A stretch of DNA of 64,000 nucleotides, taken from Sternotherus odoratus (lineage: Eukaryota; Chordata; Testudines; Kinosternidae). A program made the position numbers and the translations under genes. The notes beneath the pieces were generated by a model. It saw only the letters and a program-made list of their open reading frames with translations, ran no database searches and was not told the origin of the DNA. The stretch spans positions 62,788,892-62,852,891 of the forward strand of contig JAVMKO010000001.1 in the NCBI GenBank assembly GCA_032164245.1, read 5' to 3'. This document shows positions 1 through 12,470 of the stretch, piece by piece (position 1 is the first letter of the stretch; every line of letters starts with the position of its first letter).

Positions 1-1404
1 ATTATCCATAACATGGAATACTGACAAAATAATGTTTGTAAATATGGTATATTCTATTACTGCAATATTAGCAAATGATCCACATAAAACAAGTGTTTTA
101 AGCCTATGAAGAATATTACCATATGTATATTTATTCACATTCTCCCCAGATATGGTGAACTTTAGTAACATATGCATATGTGCACATCAGAGGAATACAT
201 AATTAATGCTAGTGGAACACATGGTTAATAATTTACAAATCACAAATTTGGCAATTTTTATCATTAATATAACTAACATTTGTTGTTGAACATCTATTTG
301 ATCTGAAATTGTACACATTATGAATCTTTCAGGTAACTTTATGATGACTGAAATTTATAATTTCTCTACATTATAATAAATAAACTTCATTTATATAAGA
401 GGGCATAACCAACATGATTTTTAATATTATTAAATTAGGATGAGGAATACTTGTGTTGAGACAACATCAGGTTACATGGAAGTTCCCATGATCTGGTCAA
501 TTAATTCCCAGTAATTAAGCAATTACTTGGTTTAACAATTGTTTATTATAATTTTAACATATCTGATTATGTATCATAACAGGTGATCAAATTTGTGTGA
601 ATGGAGCTATACCAATTAGCTGTGGGTTTGCATCACATTCATTTCACTCGCATTCTTTGGAATATACATTTAGAAGAATTCAGTATAAGATTCAGATTAC
701 CTAAAATATTACAATACTATAGTTCCACAATGTCATTTTATCATTAAAATAAAAATAAAATAAAAACATAGTCTGTGTGTGGGGCTCAATCCTCAAAACA
801 CTTCCTTACACAAGCAGTTCCAAAGAAGCGAATGGCACTTTTTGCATGAGTACAAGCTACTCACCTAATTAGGAGTTTGCAGGATTGGGCTTTTACATTG
901 TCATTTTGATCATATTACTTTATAGAAGATGTCAGGTTATGAAGAAATGGGACCTGATTTTGTTCTCAGTTTCACTGGCAAAAATCAGAAAAAAACCTCC
1001 TTTGAAGTCAATGGTGGTGTGCCAATGTAAAAATGGCGTTACTAAGATCAAAGTCAGGCCCATTTAGTCAGTTCTAATGTGAAACAATCTTGTGGACTCA
1101 CATGGATTTATAGAACAAGCCAGCAGAGATGTGGGGTATTGTCTAGCAAATTAGGTTTTCATTTATCCTGTTTTTCCCATATCATGATTCTGTAGGGCAC
1201 TGCAAAATTAAATAGTGTAGACAATGTAAAGCAACAACAAAATGTTCCTATTATACTGGAATGCAAGGCAAAATCTCAAACGTATTGTTTTTTGGGGGGC
1301 ATTCTCTTTCAAGAAAGGGTTAAGATGTTATGTTTCTGCCTCGTGCATTTATCCACGTTCACCAAAGCGTTATGTTTTTATTTTGTTCAACCCATTTTTC
1401 CTAA
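1..1404. other. AT-rich stretch, nothing recognised
   Basis: The sequence is AT-rich with short A/T runs. The only open frames are about 60 codons long, without domain-like composition. I see no terminal repeats, RNA gene or transposon remnant. Confidence 0.6.
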
Positions 1405-1560
1405 AGCAGTGGTTTTCAGCCTGTGGTCCGTTGATCCCTGGGGGTCCACAGACTACTTCTAAGGGGTTTTAAAAGGTGACTCTGAAAATACATTTTCAGA
1501 TCCCAGAAAAGTCATTCTGTTTTTTTTCTGATCAAAAGTGTGTAAATATCCCCAGCAACA
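1405..1560 (+). mobile_element. left-end fragment of a hAT-like element
   Basis: The stretch begins CAGTGGTTTTCAGCCTGTGG and runs into a 'ccctgggggtccacagac' motif. That resembles the left terminus of hAT elements common in sauropsid and mammal genomes. A possible matching right-hand segment ('gggtccacacctccattcg') lies near 2360-2385. This would mean the 1.68-2.32 kb stretch interrupted the element. I cannot place a target duplication, so the call is by recognition only. Confidence 0.35.
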
Positions 1561-1683
1561 AGTCAAGAGCCAGAAGTGATGTTGTTACCATACAAGCCCA
1601 CAGTTTAGTGTCCTTTTTCACACTGCATCACATGCTGGGCCAAGCACATGCAACATGTATAGAATTCTGTTCTGTAGGCCTGG

Positions 1684-2320
1684 GACTTAACTCAGCCTCA
1701 TACGAAAATTAGCCTCACACGAAATTAGCCTTGAGTGAAACTCAGGGATTTCACCACTAAAATTAAGGGGGGAAAATGCTCAGCTGCTGCTAAGGTACCC
1801 CTACCTCAGAAATGCCCCAACCAAGAGTTATAAGAGGAAGGGTTGTAAAGCAGAGACAGCCAGATGCTGAGTTAGGGAGGCTACAGAAAGCCCCAGAAAA
1901 TGGTAAAATAGATTAAGATAAGCTCTGAACAGTGAATTTATGCTGACCATCTGCACAAACAAAGAAGGTCATAAATAATTTACAATTTGGGCATGAGAGA
2001 TAAAATATATATAAAAAAAGACTTGATCAGGCAGGAAGAAACATAGATGCCAGTGTGTGATTGGTTAAATTTTGTTACCAAGGGATATGGGATAATGTGA
2101 TAGGTTTAGTGATGTTAAAGGAGGTAGCTAGTTTTAACCTATATAACGTAAATAAAAAAACAGTGCTCTTTGGGAACCATCTCCAGACTGCAGTTCAACA
2201 TCATGTTGCTAGAACTCTGACCCTTCTGCACGACCGTGACGTGCTAGGGTATCACCAGCACCACCAGTCCTAGATTTTTGCGAGTAACCATTCAGTAAGT
2301 TTTTCTATCTAAGACTTCTA
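1684..2320 (+). mobile_element. possible solo LTR (ERV-like)
   Basis: The stretch has an LTR-like layout. An A-rich upstream half is followed by a TATA-like box ('cctatataacg', about 2139-2149), an AATAAA signal at about 2151-2156, and then a CT-rich block resembling R/U5. The TG start and CA end cannot be fixed, and no flanking duplication was found. It would be nested in the broken hAT fragment. An unrelated AT-rich spacer remains possible. Confidence 0.3.
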
Positions 2321-2392
2321 TGGTAGGGATCTGTGGACCACAGATTGAATTTCCAAATGGGTCCACACCTCCATTCGAAATTTAGGGCTTGA

Positions 2393-5340
2393 GGATGGAG
2401 GTGATCACACTTATGCAATATGATATTTATCAGCTAAGAGGATATTCAAATGCTTATCTTTCTTCCCTTTGTTTTTAGATTTTTAAATATAACGTTCCAA
2501 GATTTACCTACATTTCAACTTTAATGTTAACTACTGCAGTGTTGATAAACCAAAGATAATAATTGTGTGTGTCGGGGGGGGGGGGTTAGTTTGTCAGTTT
2601 CCTTTTAAAGACTATAATGTAGAGCCAACTTGTGGCTTGGTTCCCATCAGGATCTCTCCTCCAGGCTCTGAAAGGCAGGCAAAGCTAGCCCTAGCTCACA
2701 CTTCTTTGTGGGGCTGTGGAATTCCATAGGTTCACAGACTCCTCAGTTCCGATTGCCTTCACCTGACCTATGGATCTCTTGTGTTTCTGCATGTTTCTTC
2801 CATTTCAGGCTCCCCCTTGATTCAGCTGTCCTGTAAAGCTTTAGAGTACTTTGGATATCCAGATGCCACAGTGATGGGCATTGTTTAAGAACCTAAATAA
2901 ATTGGAACAGGGTACTCAGACCCTCAGCTCTTCCTGTCTTATCCTGCTCTGTGTTACTTAGAATTCTGTTAGCTCTTCCATTTTTTCCAAGTCTTATCAA
3001 TTTAACTTCAAATTTGGCCTTCAGCTCACGTATATTTTCTCAACTAGATCTTGTGTGAAGATGATACTGCAGCTGGAGATAGTGATGAAAATCTGACCTT
3101 TCAAGTTTGTATTGCTAGGTCACTTGTTCAAATGATTTTATGTCTGTAATTTGAAAGAACTGGTCTAGGTGAGTCGATATGAGATGTTCTGCACCCATCT
3201 ATTTGTAAGTGTCATGAGAGAGGCTGAGTGGTAAGTATGTGATATCAGATGTATTAGTCCAAGTAAGGTAGGGGGGATGGTTAAGTAACCGTTTCCAGAT
3301 AATGAGGTTTGATTAACCCAGATTTTGCTCATAAAGTATAACAACAAAAATAATAAATAAAAACACCAACCTCTAAAATACAGAGGTCAGTATACTTTGA
3401 TCTTTTTAGGGCACATATTGCATTTATCAGGGAAGTGGGGTGCTTGTATTGAACTCCAGCAGTTCATCTTCTCAGCTGCTCCCCATGCTTCAGCTGCTAC
3501 CCTATTCTCAAAACAGCCTAACTAATCGGCCTCCACTTCTGGCCCTCCTCCACTCCCTGGCTGAAAACTGGACTCTAGCTGAAACTCTTTAATCTCCTCT
3601 CATATCTAGTTCTAAGGAATGGTCAAAGGAGCACACACAGTAATCCAATTAATTCACCCTATAGAAAAAGATGAGTAGCAAGAGCCATATGTAGGTAGAT
3701 CTCAGCAGGGCATGGAATTCTGTGGCGTCTTGGAAAATTTCCAGTTTTCACAGCTGCACAATGGCAGACCCTGAATTACATAAATGGGGCAGTTCACTCC
3801 TCATATCCATTGTTTCAAACTCTTTGCAGGCTCAGATTGGCACTGGTTCACATTTTCAGAGTCACCATCACAATTATAAAGGCTGAAAAATAAAGTTTTA
3901 AAAAATGAAAGCTGAAATTTTGGAGCATAATTTTGCAGTGAGTTCCATGGTTTAAGAATCCCTGGGGTCTGGTTGAGAGCTTTTGTTCCCTAATATTTAC
4001 AGTGCTGCCTTTGAGAGATGTTTGCAGTAAAATTAACTACAGCCCACATAATCAAAAAGATTAAAAGTATAAAATTTGGCAGCTAATCCAATCAGAGATC
4101 CAGATTAACAATACTTTCCATCAGTATGGTCTAATATTATTGTTAACTATTTACACTGATCAAGGTTGGATTTAAGTGTTACAGAATGCCCAGATGATTC
4201 ACCAGTGCTCCACATTATACGGCAGTGAGAAGTGCATACACATTTTAATACAATTAATTCCATTTATATAAAAATATTTCTGCATCTTGAAGCTACATGA
4301 GAAATGAACACTAGCTCCCTGCACATTGTCTGAAATAAAACAATCTCCCTTCTCACCTGCTTAACAAAATGTCCTCAAAATGCACCCAATTGAAAATGTG
4401 AATTTGGTAATCAGGCCAACCACCTTAAAGTGAATCAAGTACTTGAACCACAATAAAAAGGGAAAGATGAACACTAAAACCTCTCAAAGCTGTGCTGCTT
4501 ACTTATGAACCATAATACTTCAGTTATATCAAACTCAAGTTTAGTGCTAAAGAGAAAGTTTTGGAAGTACTACAAGATAAATCTTGAGAAACTAGAAAAA
4601 AATCCAGACTAAACAGGACTTCCAGGATTATCATTAGAGAAACAAAATCAACGTAAATCCCCACAATCAAAAAAAATCCCACTCATTTGGAATACCCAGG
4701 ATCAGCATGAAGTAAGATAACAATAGTTCTGAGCACTGAAACATGAAGACCCTTAATAGTTTAAAGTGTACAACCAGCTATTATCATAACATGGTATCCC
4801 CTCTTCCATTAATATTCATCTCCACTTTTGCAGCCAGACAGCTCATATGTAGGCTTTCTAGTTAGCACTGATTAGTAATTACCTTTAAACACCTTACCTT
4901 CTTCTAAATTTCTGAATCCTGAAACTGATGTTGAGTATAAAATCAACATAAATTGTCTCAAGTGCATTGATTAATATGATACAAAGAGAAGCTCAGGTAG
5001 AAGAGTTTTGAGATATTCTTTTGAAAAACACCTGCCAAAACTGATGGAGCAGGACAGTCAAAAAGACTCAAAATATTAAGCCTTTAATAACAATATGTAC
5101 CGTAGATCAATGCACTGTGGTATCTAAACTGAGACAGAAACTGTACATTCAGCAACATAATTCAGCTCAGGCCAATGGAAAACTGTCATCAACCTATCAA
5201 ACCTATCAGCTTCTAGTCTAACCACAGCCTTTATGTGACCTGCAATCATGCCGTAGACAGACATTTTAGCATGAGAACAATCAGACTCCACTGTTATTTT
5301 ATCTATTCCTAATAATCAAGAGGAAACTCTCAAGCCAAGC
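2393..5340. other. no recognisable features
   Basis: This is mixed-composition sequence with a G homopolymer at about 2574-2585. I see no terminal repeats, protein-like frames or RNA genes. Confidence 0.55.
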
Positions 5341-5500
5341 TAGTGCAAGTCTATCTACCTGGGCTGGGAAGCTTGCTCCCAGATGTAGCATAGACATACT
5401 CCTGGTGTCAAAGGCTGTCTTTTTAGTGAGAGTGTGTGCAGTGCCTAGGACGGGGCCTTAATTTATTATTAATACCCTTAGGTACTATACTAATAGCATA
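5340..5500. mobile_element. short MITE/retroposon fragments
   Basis: The stretch contains a 'gggctgggaagcttgctccc' hairpin followed by 'gtagcatagacatac'. This resembles termini of the turtle non-autonomous DNA elements whose ends read GTCTACACT. A 'cagtgcctaggac...ttattattaatac' stretch then resembles the tail of a common vertebrate repeat. Both are recognised by eye and are weak. Confidence 0.25.
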
Positions 5501-6060
5501 TCTATATATATAAAAGTCAAATGGTGTATGCATTTGTGTATGTACGTTCCCTTACTCCTTCCACACCGTTTGAGCTAGAGACTTGAAATTTGGTACAGTT
5601 ATAGGCTTTAGGGTCCTAATCAGGCTAAGAATTGAAAATTTTTCAAATCTCACCTCTGACGCCCCCTAGGGGTGAAATTCTTTAAAGCCCATTCACATGA
5701 GCTGGGCAGCAGGTTAACACCTGCTGTTCTCTGTGACATAGTTATGATGTAATAATACCCCCTCCAATGGCCCCCGCACTCGCTCAGCTCCCTCCCCCCC
5801 TCCAACAGCCCCCGCACTCGCTCAGCTCTCTTCCCCCTCCCCCCCACTCCAACGGCCCCTGCACTCGCTCAGCTCTCTCCCCCCTCAGGTAAGAATCGAA
5901 ATTTTTTAAAATCTCCCCTCCCTCCCCCCACTCCAACGCCCCCCCCCACTCGCTCAGCTCTCTCCCCCCCTCCCTCCCTCCAATGGACCCCACACTCTCT
6001 CAGCTCTCTCCCCCCACTCCCCCCTTGACGGACCCGAGCAACGCCGGGTATTTTTGCTAG
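5501..6060 (+). mobile_element. non-autonomous Helitron, copy 1 (560 bp)
   Basis: It shows the Helitron hallmarks: a 5' TC start (TCTATATATATAAAAGTC) and a 3' CTAG end. A hairpin ACCCGagcaacgCCGGGT lies at 6032-6049, 8 nt before CTAG. Insertion is between A (5500) and T (6061), without duplication. About 260 bp at the 5' side closely resemble the 5' part of the 2.2-kb copy at 32.5 kb. The interior is a C-rich repeat with no Rep/helicase coding, so the element depends on a partner in trans. Confidence 0.87.
5756..6030. repeat. degenerate C-rich minisatellite inside Helitron copy 1
   Basis: Irregular units of roughly 40-50 bp are built on 'ccactcgctcagctctctcc' plus 'ctccaacggcccc'. A segment at about 5886-5917 ('aagaatcgaaattttttaaa') repeats the element's own 5' sequence at about 5627-5650, so internal duplication occurred within the Helitron. 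Confidence 0.75.
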
Positions 6061-6358
6061 TTTTACGTATAGTACACAACAATCCTTATGTAAAACAGAT
6101 TACAAAAAAAATTAATAGAGGAGAACTGCATGTGCCACAGTGATGTGTGTATTGAGAATTACTTTACAACTACTGAAGGAAGTTCAAGATCTTTATAGCT
6201 GGTATAACCTCATAATAAAGCCTTAAAAATGAAAGCAGACAGATGGATTAAGGCAAGATCCATTGGAATAGGACTCCATAGAATTGTGACACAGAAGCAG
6301 AGCAACAGGGGACAGGCTCTGAACACAGGTGATTATAGCTGGCCAGATGCCTGCTATA

Positions 6359-7735
6359 GTAGAATCATAGGACTGGAAGGGACCTTGAGAGGTCATCTAA
6401 TCCAGTCCACAGCACTCAAGGCAGGACTAAGTGTTATAAACCATCCCTGACAGGTGTTTGTTTAACCTGCTTTAAAAAACCTCTAATGATGGAGATTCCA
6501 CAACCTCCCTAGGCAGTTTATTCCAGTTTTAACCACCCGAAATGTGAGGAAGTTTTTCCTAATGTCAAACCTAAACCTTCCTTGCTGCAATTTAAGACCA
6601 CTGATTCTTTAAAAATTAACTAGAACAATTTTTCTCCCTCCTCCTTGTAACAACCTTTTATGTACAGTTCTTGAAAACTGTTATGTCCCCTCTCAGTCTT
6701 CTCTTCTTCAGTCTAAATAAACCCATTTTTTTCAGTCGTTCCTCACAGGTCATGTTTTCTAGATCTTTAATCATTTTTACATTGCTTTCCTCTGGATCTT
6801 CTGCAATTTGTCCACATCTTTCCTGAAATGTGGCATCTAGAACTGGACACAATAGTCCACTAGAGGCCTTATTAACCTCTAATGAATTATTAGAGGGGAG
6901 TGGAAGAATTACTTCTTGTATCTTGCTTATCCTGCTAATACATCCCAGAATGATGTGAGTAACTGTTACACTGTTGATTCATATTAGCTTGTGATCCACT
7001 ATAACCCCCAGATCCCTTTCTGCAGTACTCCTCCCTAGGCAGTTATTTCCCATTTTGTATGCGTGAAACTTGTTGTTTCTTCTAAGTGGAGTAATTCGCA
7101 TTTGTCCTTATTTAATTTCATCCTATTTAATTCAGACCATTTCTCCAGTTTGTCCAGATCATTTTGAATTTGAATCCTATCCTCCAAAGCACTTGCAATC
7201 CCTCCCAGCTTGATCTCATACATAAACTTTATAAGTGTACTCTCTATGCCATTATCTAAATCCTGCAGGACCCCACTTGATAAATCCTTCCAGCTTGACT
7301 TGACTGTGAACCACTGATTATTACTCTCAGGGAACAGTTTTCCAACCAGTTATGCATCCACCTTATATTAGATCCATTTGATTCTCTGTCCTTAGTTTGT
7401 TGATGAGAAGGTCATGCGGGACAGTATCAAAAGCCTTACTAAAAATCAAGATATACCACTTCCCCCATACACAAGGATTGTTACCCTGTCAAAGAAAGCT
7501 ATTAGGTTGATTTGACATAATTTGTGTTTGACAAATCCATGCTGATTTTTACTTATCACCTTATTATGTTCTAGATGTTTGCAAATTGATTGTTTAACTA
7601 TTTACTCCATTATTTTCTGGGTACCAAAATTAAGCTGACTGGTCTGTAACTCCCTGGGTTTCTTTATTCCCCTTTTTATAGATTGTAGGTTTCACTTCTG
7701 TACTTTTAAAGATATTATGTAATTGAAAAGTGAAA
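6359..7735 (-). mobile_element. CR1 LINE, 3' part
   Basis: Read on the minus strand, this is the 3' portion of a chicken-repeat-1 type non-LTR retrotransposon. The plus strand at 6360-6400 carries 'agaatcataggactggaagg', the reverse complement of the ATTCTATGATTCT-type terminus that ends CR1 3' UTRs. Upstream on the minus strand lie reverse transcriptase remnants. The 5' half of the element is missing, as expected for CR1 copies truncated during target-primed reverse transcription. Confidence 0.85.
7035..7500 (-). pseudogene. CR1 reverse transcriptase remnant
   Basis: In separate frames the minus strand encodes FSKAFDTVPHDLLINKL (about 7395-7445) and KLGGIASALEDRIQIQNDL followed by DKLEKWSELNRMKLNKDKC (7035-7223). 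These match the finger/palm region and the 'D.L..W...N.MK.N..KC..LHL' block typical of CR1 reverse transcriptase. Stops and frameshifts break the frame between them, and no FADD box is seen intact. It is non-functional. A related L2-like LINE is the only realistic alternative. Confidence 0.8.
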
Positions 7736-8404
7736 GAATGAGCCTGGGAAGAGGGAATGAGAAGAAGCGTCTGTCCTGTGAGGTTTTCAAGCTGAAAATA
7801 AATCTGTCTGTCACTGGAATCACATTGTTTGTGGATCTAGGCCCATTTAGTTATCCTACACCCCTGAAAGTAACTATTGTACATTATTAGTTTTCTCTAC
7901 AGCACAGAGGACATTGGTTGCTATTAAAACAATTTTTTTTCCTTGTTTGAGAGATACCAGTGGTATTTCACATTTTAAATAACGGAAATCTTTCTCTCCA
8001 AATTTTTCTAAATAAAAGACATTTAAGTACAACACTGTACATTTCTCCAGAAAAGAAATAACTCCAATTGGAAACGCAAGGCTGAACAAAGCTATACACA
8101 ACTTGTGAACTATTAAAGACCATACCGGTAAATGTCAGTACAGTATATGACCTACACAATCTCACTTTTCATGCACATTTAGCATCTCACCCACTAATTT
8201 ACAATGCATCTCGTCAACTGACATATTCTAGGTACATATGAAATCAGTCAGGGAGATATATGCAAAGGATTGACCATGTGATGAAATGACATTTTGAATC
8301 AAGAAAATATAGTCTTTTTTAAAATTATAACTAAAAGAAAAGTAACTGTTGTGGCAATGCATCAGACCATGAGACTGAAAGCCTCAACACTCAACAGGAA
8401 AACA
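7736..8404. other. no recognisable features
   Basis: This is AT-rich spacer. Two overlapping minus-strand open frames at 7874-8165 have no family-like motifs and look like chance. Confidence 0.55.
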
Positions 8405-8585
8405 AGGTGGGAGAGGTAGTTCATTGGATCAACTTATGTTAGTGAAAGAAACCAGCACTTTTCATCTTACACAAAACTCTTCTTCTTCTAGATACTGGAA
8501 GAAGAGCTTGCATAGGCTTCAAAGCTTATCTCTTTCACCAACAGAAGTTGGACCAATAAAAGATATTACTTCACCCACCTTGTCA
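8405..8585. repeat. unclassified turtle-type interspersed repeat with inverted ends
   Basis: The left side reads 'aaggtgggagaggtag...ggatcaact' and the right side reads 'agttggaccaataaaag...cacccacctt', an imperfect inverted pair around a 'cttcttcttctagatactgg' centre. The same family recurs at 44.88-45.24 kb and 61.18-61.31 kb. I recognise it as a common sauropsid repeat but cannot assign a superfamily. Confidence 0.6.
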
Positions 8586-9884
8586 ATATGGAATCACCCG
8601 GAAAATCCAATGGAACATCATATCATTCCAAATATTCATTGTAAAACCCATGTCTAAATAATGAACAGGGAAATAAAGACCATTCATGCCTGTTTCACAC
8701 CCTTTGCCCCTCCAAAAATTTAAACAGATTTAAAAGTACTTCAAAGCTGTGCTTCTGCAATCCAAGCATTATGCTAAAACAAGGGAAGCAAAAACTGGAA
8801 GTGACCAGAAGCTGGCTGATTTGTTTTCACTTTTTCAAACGCAATGAAAAGCAAAGCGTCAACCGCGTAAATCATGAATACTACATTCAATTTTTAAGAT
8901 ATTAACCACATTGATAAGGACATTTGCTTTTAAAAATAAACTGTCATTTTAACCCAACACCATCCCTATGATTTGATGTATATACAACGCCAGGATAAAT
9001 GGTGACACCAAACCAAACATTGGGAGCACTCCTCTCTCCTACATTCTTGAGTCCCAAAGTTACTGCCACATTGGGTTCCAAAATTCAACAAGAATATCCA
9101 CCTGCAAATGGGCATTTTCCCCACATCTAGTGTTGGACCTGTTTACCTCAGTATTTATATAGCATCCATACTCTGATTTATCATCATGGAATCTCCCTCT
9201 GCCTCTTTTCCACACTGACAACAATATCAGCTGTCATCAAGTATCAACCCAACTTTCCCTTATAAACCTTCATGCTTTTTCCCATGCTACCCCTTACGTA
9301 TGGGAGAAGTTTATCATATACATCTGAAAAGCCACTATACATTGTCCACCTACAAATTTCTCCTTAAAACTCACACATAAAATAGCAATGCCTGGGCAGC
9401 TTGTGGCAGTGACCATTGCTTGTTATGCTGTTCATTGCCCTGTTCTCCCCTCAGCTGTTTATTGCCTCCACCAGCTTCCTCTCATTCTTAGATCATAAAT
9501 GCTTTGGGACCCTCATTTCATTATGTTGGAGTACGATACCTAACACAACATGGTCCAAATCCCCGCAGATGTTACCCAAATACAAATGATAAGGAATAAT
9601 AATGGTATCTGTAGAATACCGTGAGCCAGTTCCTGGCCTCTGTGTCCTATCCTTTGTATCATTCCAAAGGGATGAGAAAGCCATGTTGATAATCAACTTT
9701 CACTTGTAAAAGGTATATTTTTCAATCTTTTTAAAAGCATGTCATTCTATTAGTTTGCTGATTTCTTAGTGCAATCCTGAGACAACTGCATCAGACAAAG
9801 TAACGGACTAACAGAGTGTGCCAAATGAGAAAGCATTCAGAGTACTTGTCCACAGCTTGTGTTTGAGCTGGGGTTTATAATATA
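8586..9884. other. no recognisable features
   Basis: Only short open frames are present and no repeat boundaries are visible. It looks like ordinary unique or very old sequence. Confidence 0.55.
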
Positions 9885-10170
9885 CAGTAGACTCTCTATT
9901 ATCCAGGATAATAGGGAAAAAAATAATTCTGGTTAATAAAATCCCGGATAGTCACCATCCATAGGAAATATGGGAAGAGGGGGTTGGTTCACCAGCCACC
10001 CTGCACCAGGGGGAAGGGGGTTTTGGTTCACTGGCTGCCCTGCGCACTGGTGGGTTTTTTTTGGGTGTGTGTTGGGGGCGGCAGCAAAGCCAGAGCCGGC
10101 CCTACGAGTTGCATATATTTCCTTTTGACATCCTGGTTAATCCACATCCTGGATAATCGAGAGTCTACTG
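9885..10170. mobile_element. Tigger/pogo-type MITE (286 bp)
   Basis: Terminal inverted repeats of 25 bp with one mismatch begin CAGTAGACTCTCTATTATCC on the left and CAGTAGACTCTCGATTATCC on the complement of the right. TA dinucleotides flank both ends (9883-9884 and 10171-10172), the duplication left by Tc1/mariner-class transposases. The CAGTA start and TTATCC motif fit the pogo/Tigger branch. The interior has no transposase, so it was mobilised in trans. Confidence 0.92.
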
Positions 10171-10172
10171 TA

Positions 10173-12470
10173 TTTACTAATCTAAAGAGAGGGGCATCTC
10201 TGGCACATCAACTCTATTATTGAAGATTTTAGTTTTCTTACAGGAATATGGAGAACAAAACAATAATTGGGAATATATCAAAATTGTGGTCATTAATACC
10301 TCACTGAATAAACAGTCATGAAAATCCCAGCTGTAAGTATATGTTAAGTCTTTATATTGTTAAAAGGGTATTTCAATGTGCATATTAGTATTCTGTGTGC
10401 ATCTGCTTGACTAACATAAAACCATGTCTAGACGTCGTTACAAGAATTTGTAACAGAATAGTGTAAAATTAAGTCAGACAAGCAGACTTCAACAATAGAA
10501 TTACAGCATATAAGCCATTTTTAATTGAATAGTGGTACCCTCTTATGATGGAACAAAATGACAGAGATTTAGGTTTTGATATTTAATAACAATATATTAT
10601 CCCACCATCCTTCTTTGGAAACCACTTACGTCTTTCAATTTAATCAGATTTTAAGGGATTAGCTACTAATAAATACAAATTTAATATCTCTATCAACAAA
10701 AAAACCAAAATAAGAGTATGACCAAGGACTACCAGGGAAAATCTTCCTTCATTTTTTTACCCAATTTTATCTTGACCACACTAGTAAATATATTAATAGA
10801 GATTCATATACCAGCTAAAAGACTAAAATAATGGAAAGACCATCTTATCAGATTATCTTTCTCAGCTTTTCAATAAAAACAATAAACGGTTAGAAAAACT
10901 AAATTAAAGCCTAGTATGTTTGTATTACTGTTTTAATATTTGAAAGAACAATTATTGTAATTTTTTTTCTAACGATAGTTCTGCACTGATTGTGAAACTA
11001 TATCAGCATTAAATAAAACATTTTCACTCCCAGTTGCAAAGCTTATAAAATGCCGGGAATTACTCAAATCAATTAAATTAGGAAATACACTTTGTACGGT
11101 TGGCACTTTTCCAGATCTTACCTTTTGTAACAAGTCGTATTTTCATAAGCTTCATTCACATTACACATGAAAACCAGTTAAGGGAGAAATTAACAACTAT
11201 GATACTGACACCAAAGAGTAGCTTCTACAAGCTATATCAAATGCCGTTTTCTTCAAAAACTTTGGATGCTGTCATTTTCCCTAGAGTGACTTCCAATTAA
11301 TAGAGAAACATGATAAATAAAAATCTATCCAACACCACCACAACAGTTTTTACCATAAGTAGCATTAAAACATACTTAAAATGTGAATCTACTCTAACAT
11401 GCTTTGATTAAAAAAAGAGAATCATAGATTTATTGTTTCTCAGTGACATTCACATCACATCTGCTCAGTTTCCATAATTTTTCTGGCTTCCAGCCCTTCA
11501 GAATGAAACTAGAATCTAAAAGTCAAGCTGGATTACTACTGGGTCAAGGAACAATAAAGAATTTGTGACTAGAGTTTAGTTAATAATAACGTTGATTATA
11601 TGCCAGCTGCAATATAATCCACCCTCTCTTCTCCAGAGCCCAATTGTCTGTGCAGATCTAAAGAGTAACAAAAAATTGAAAAACAAAACATTTTTTACAC
11701 CAGGGTACATATAAGTGACCCAGAGTGTCCCCTGGAGTTACTTGGGTGAGTTGAAAGTTGCCATTTTCACACAGTCCCTTTTCTGAGCAGCAACACTTTG
11801 AATTGGTCATTTTCAATTGTAAAAGTAATCATTACTCCAGCTCCAAAATTATGGCCATGTCAAACTAAGATTAGTTAATGATAGACTGTCCGTACTGCCC
11901 CCCTTTCACCTCCCTTCCCAAAATTCCAACAATAGAATTTCCCCTCAATCCTTCTCATTACCGGTGAGGTTTTCCATGCTACAGAATAGGCAACAATTCC
12001 CTATACATCTGCAGGAAACCAACGCCATTTGCATGGTGGAACAGGTGGTGATCTCTCTGGCTTCCTCCATTCCAGCTGCCTGAACGTCCTTAGGAGCTAT
12101 GCTGATAGGACTTCTGCAAACTGATGCCACCCTTGGGATATCGCTACTCAGGCTGCATTAACTTTCCAACAATTGTGCAAATATCTAATGGAGAAATGTG
12201 CATCACTCTGCCGTACAAGTCCCTCTTACTATCTTCCCCCACCAATTATCCCTTGGCTGGATAAGGGCTCTACCCAGTGTCTCAGGGCATAGGGGGGAAA
12301 CAGTGCTGGGGCAACAGCTGACCCCATTTCTCCACATTGGGATACCTGTGTGGAGAATCCCTTTCTATGCTGAAAAAAATGGGAGCAGTAGACCTGATCA
12401 TTCCCCATATTTTAATACCATATCATCATGTTCTTTGCATTCACCTTGTCCTGTCAATCATGATCAGAGA
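10173..12470. other. no recognisable features
   Basis: This is AT-rich sequence with short frames only. I found no inverted termini, LINE-like peptide or RNA gene. Confidence 0.55.
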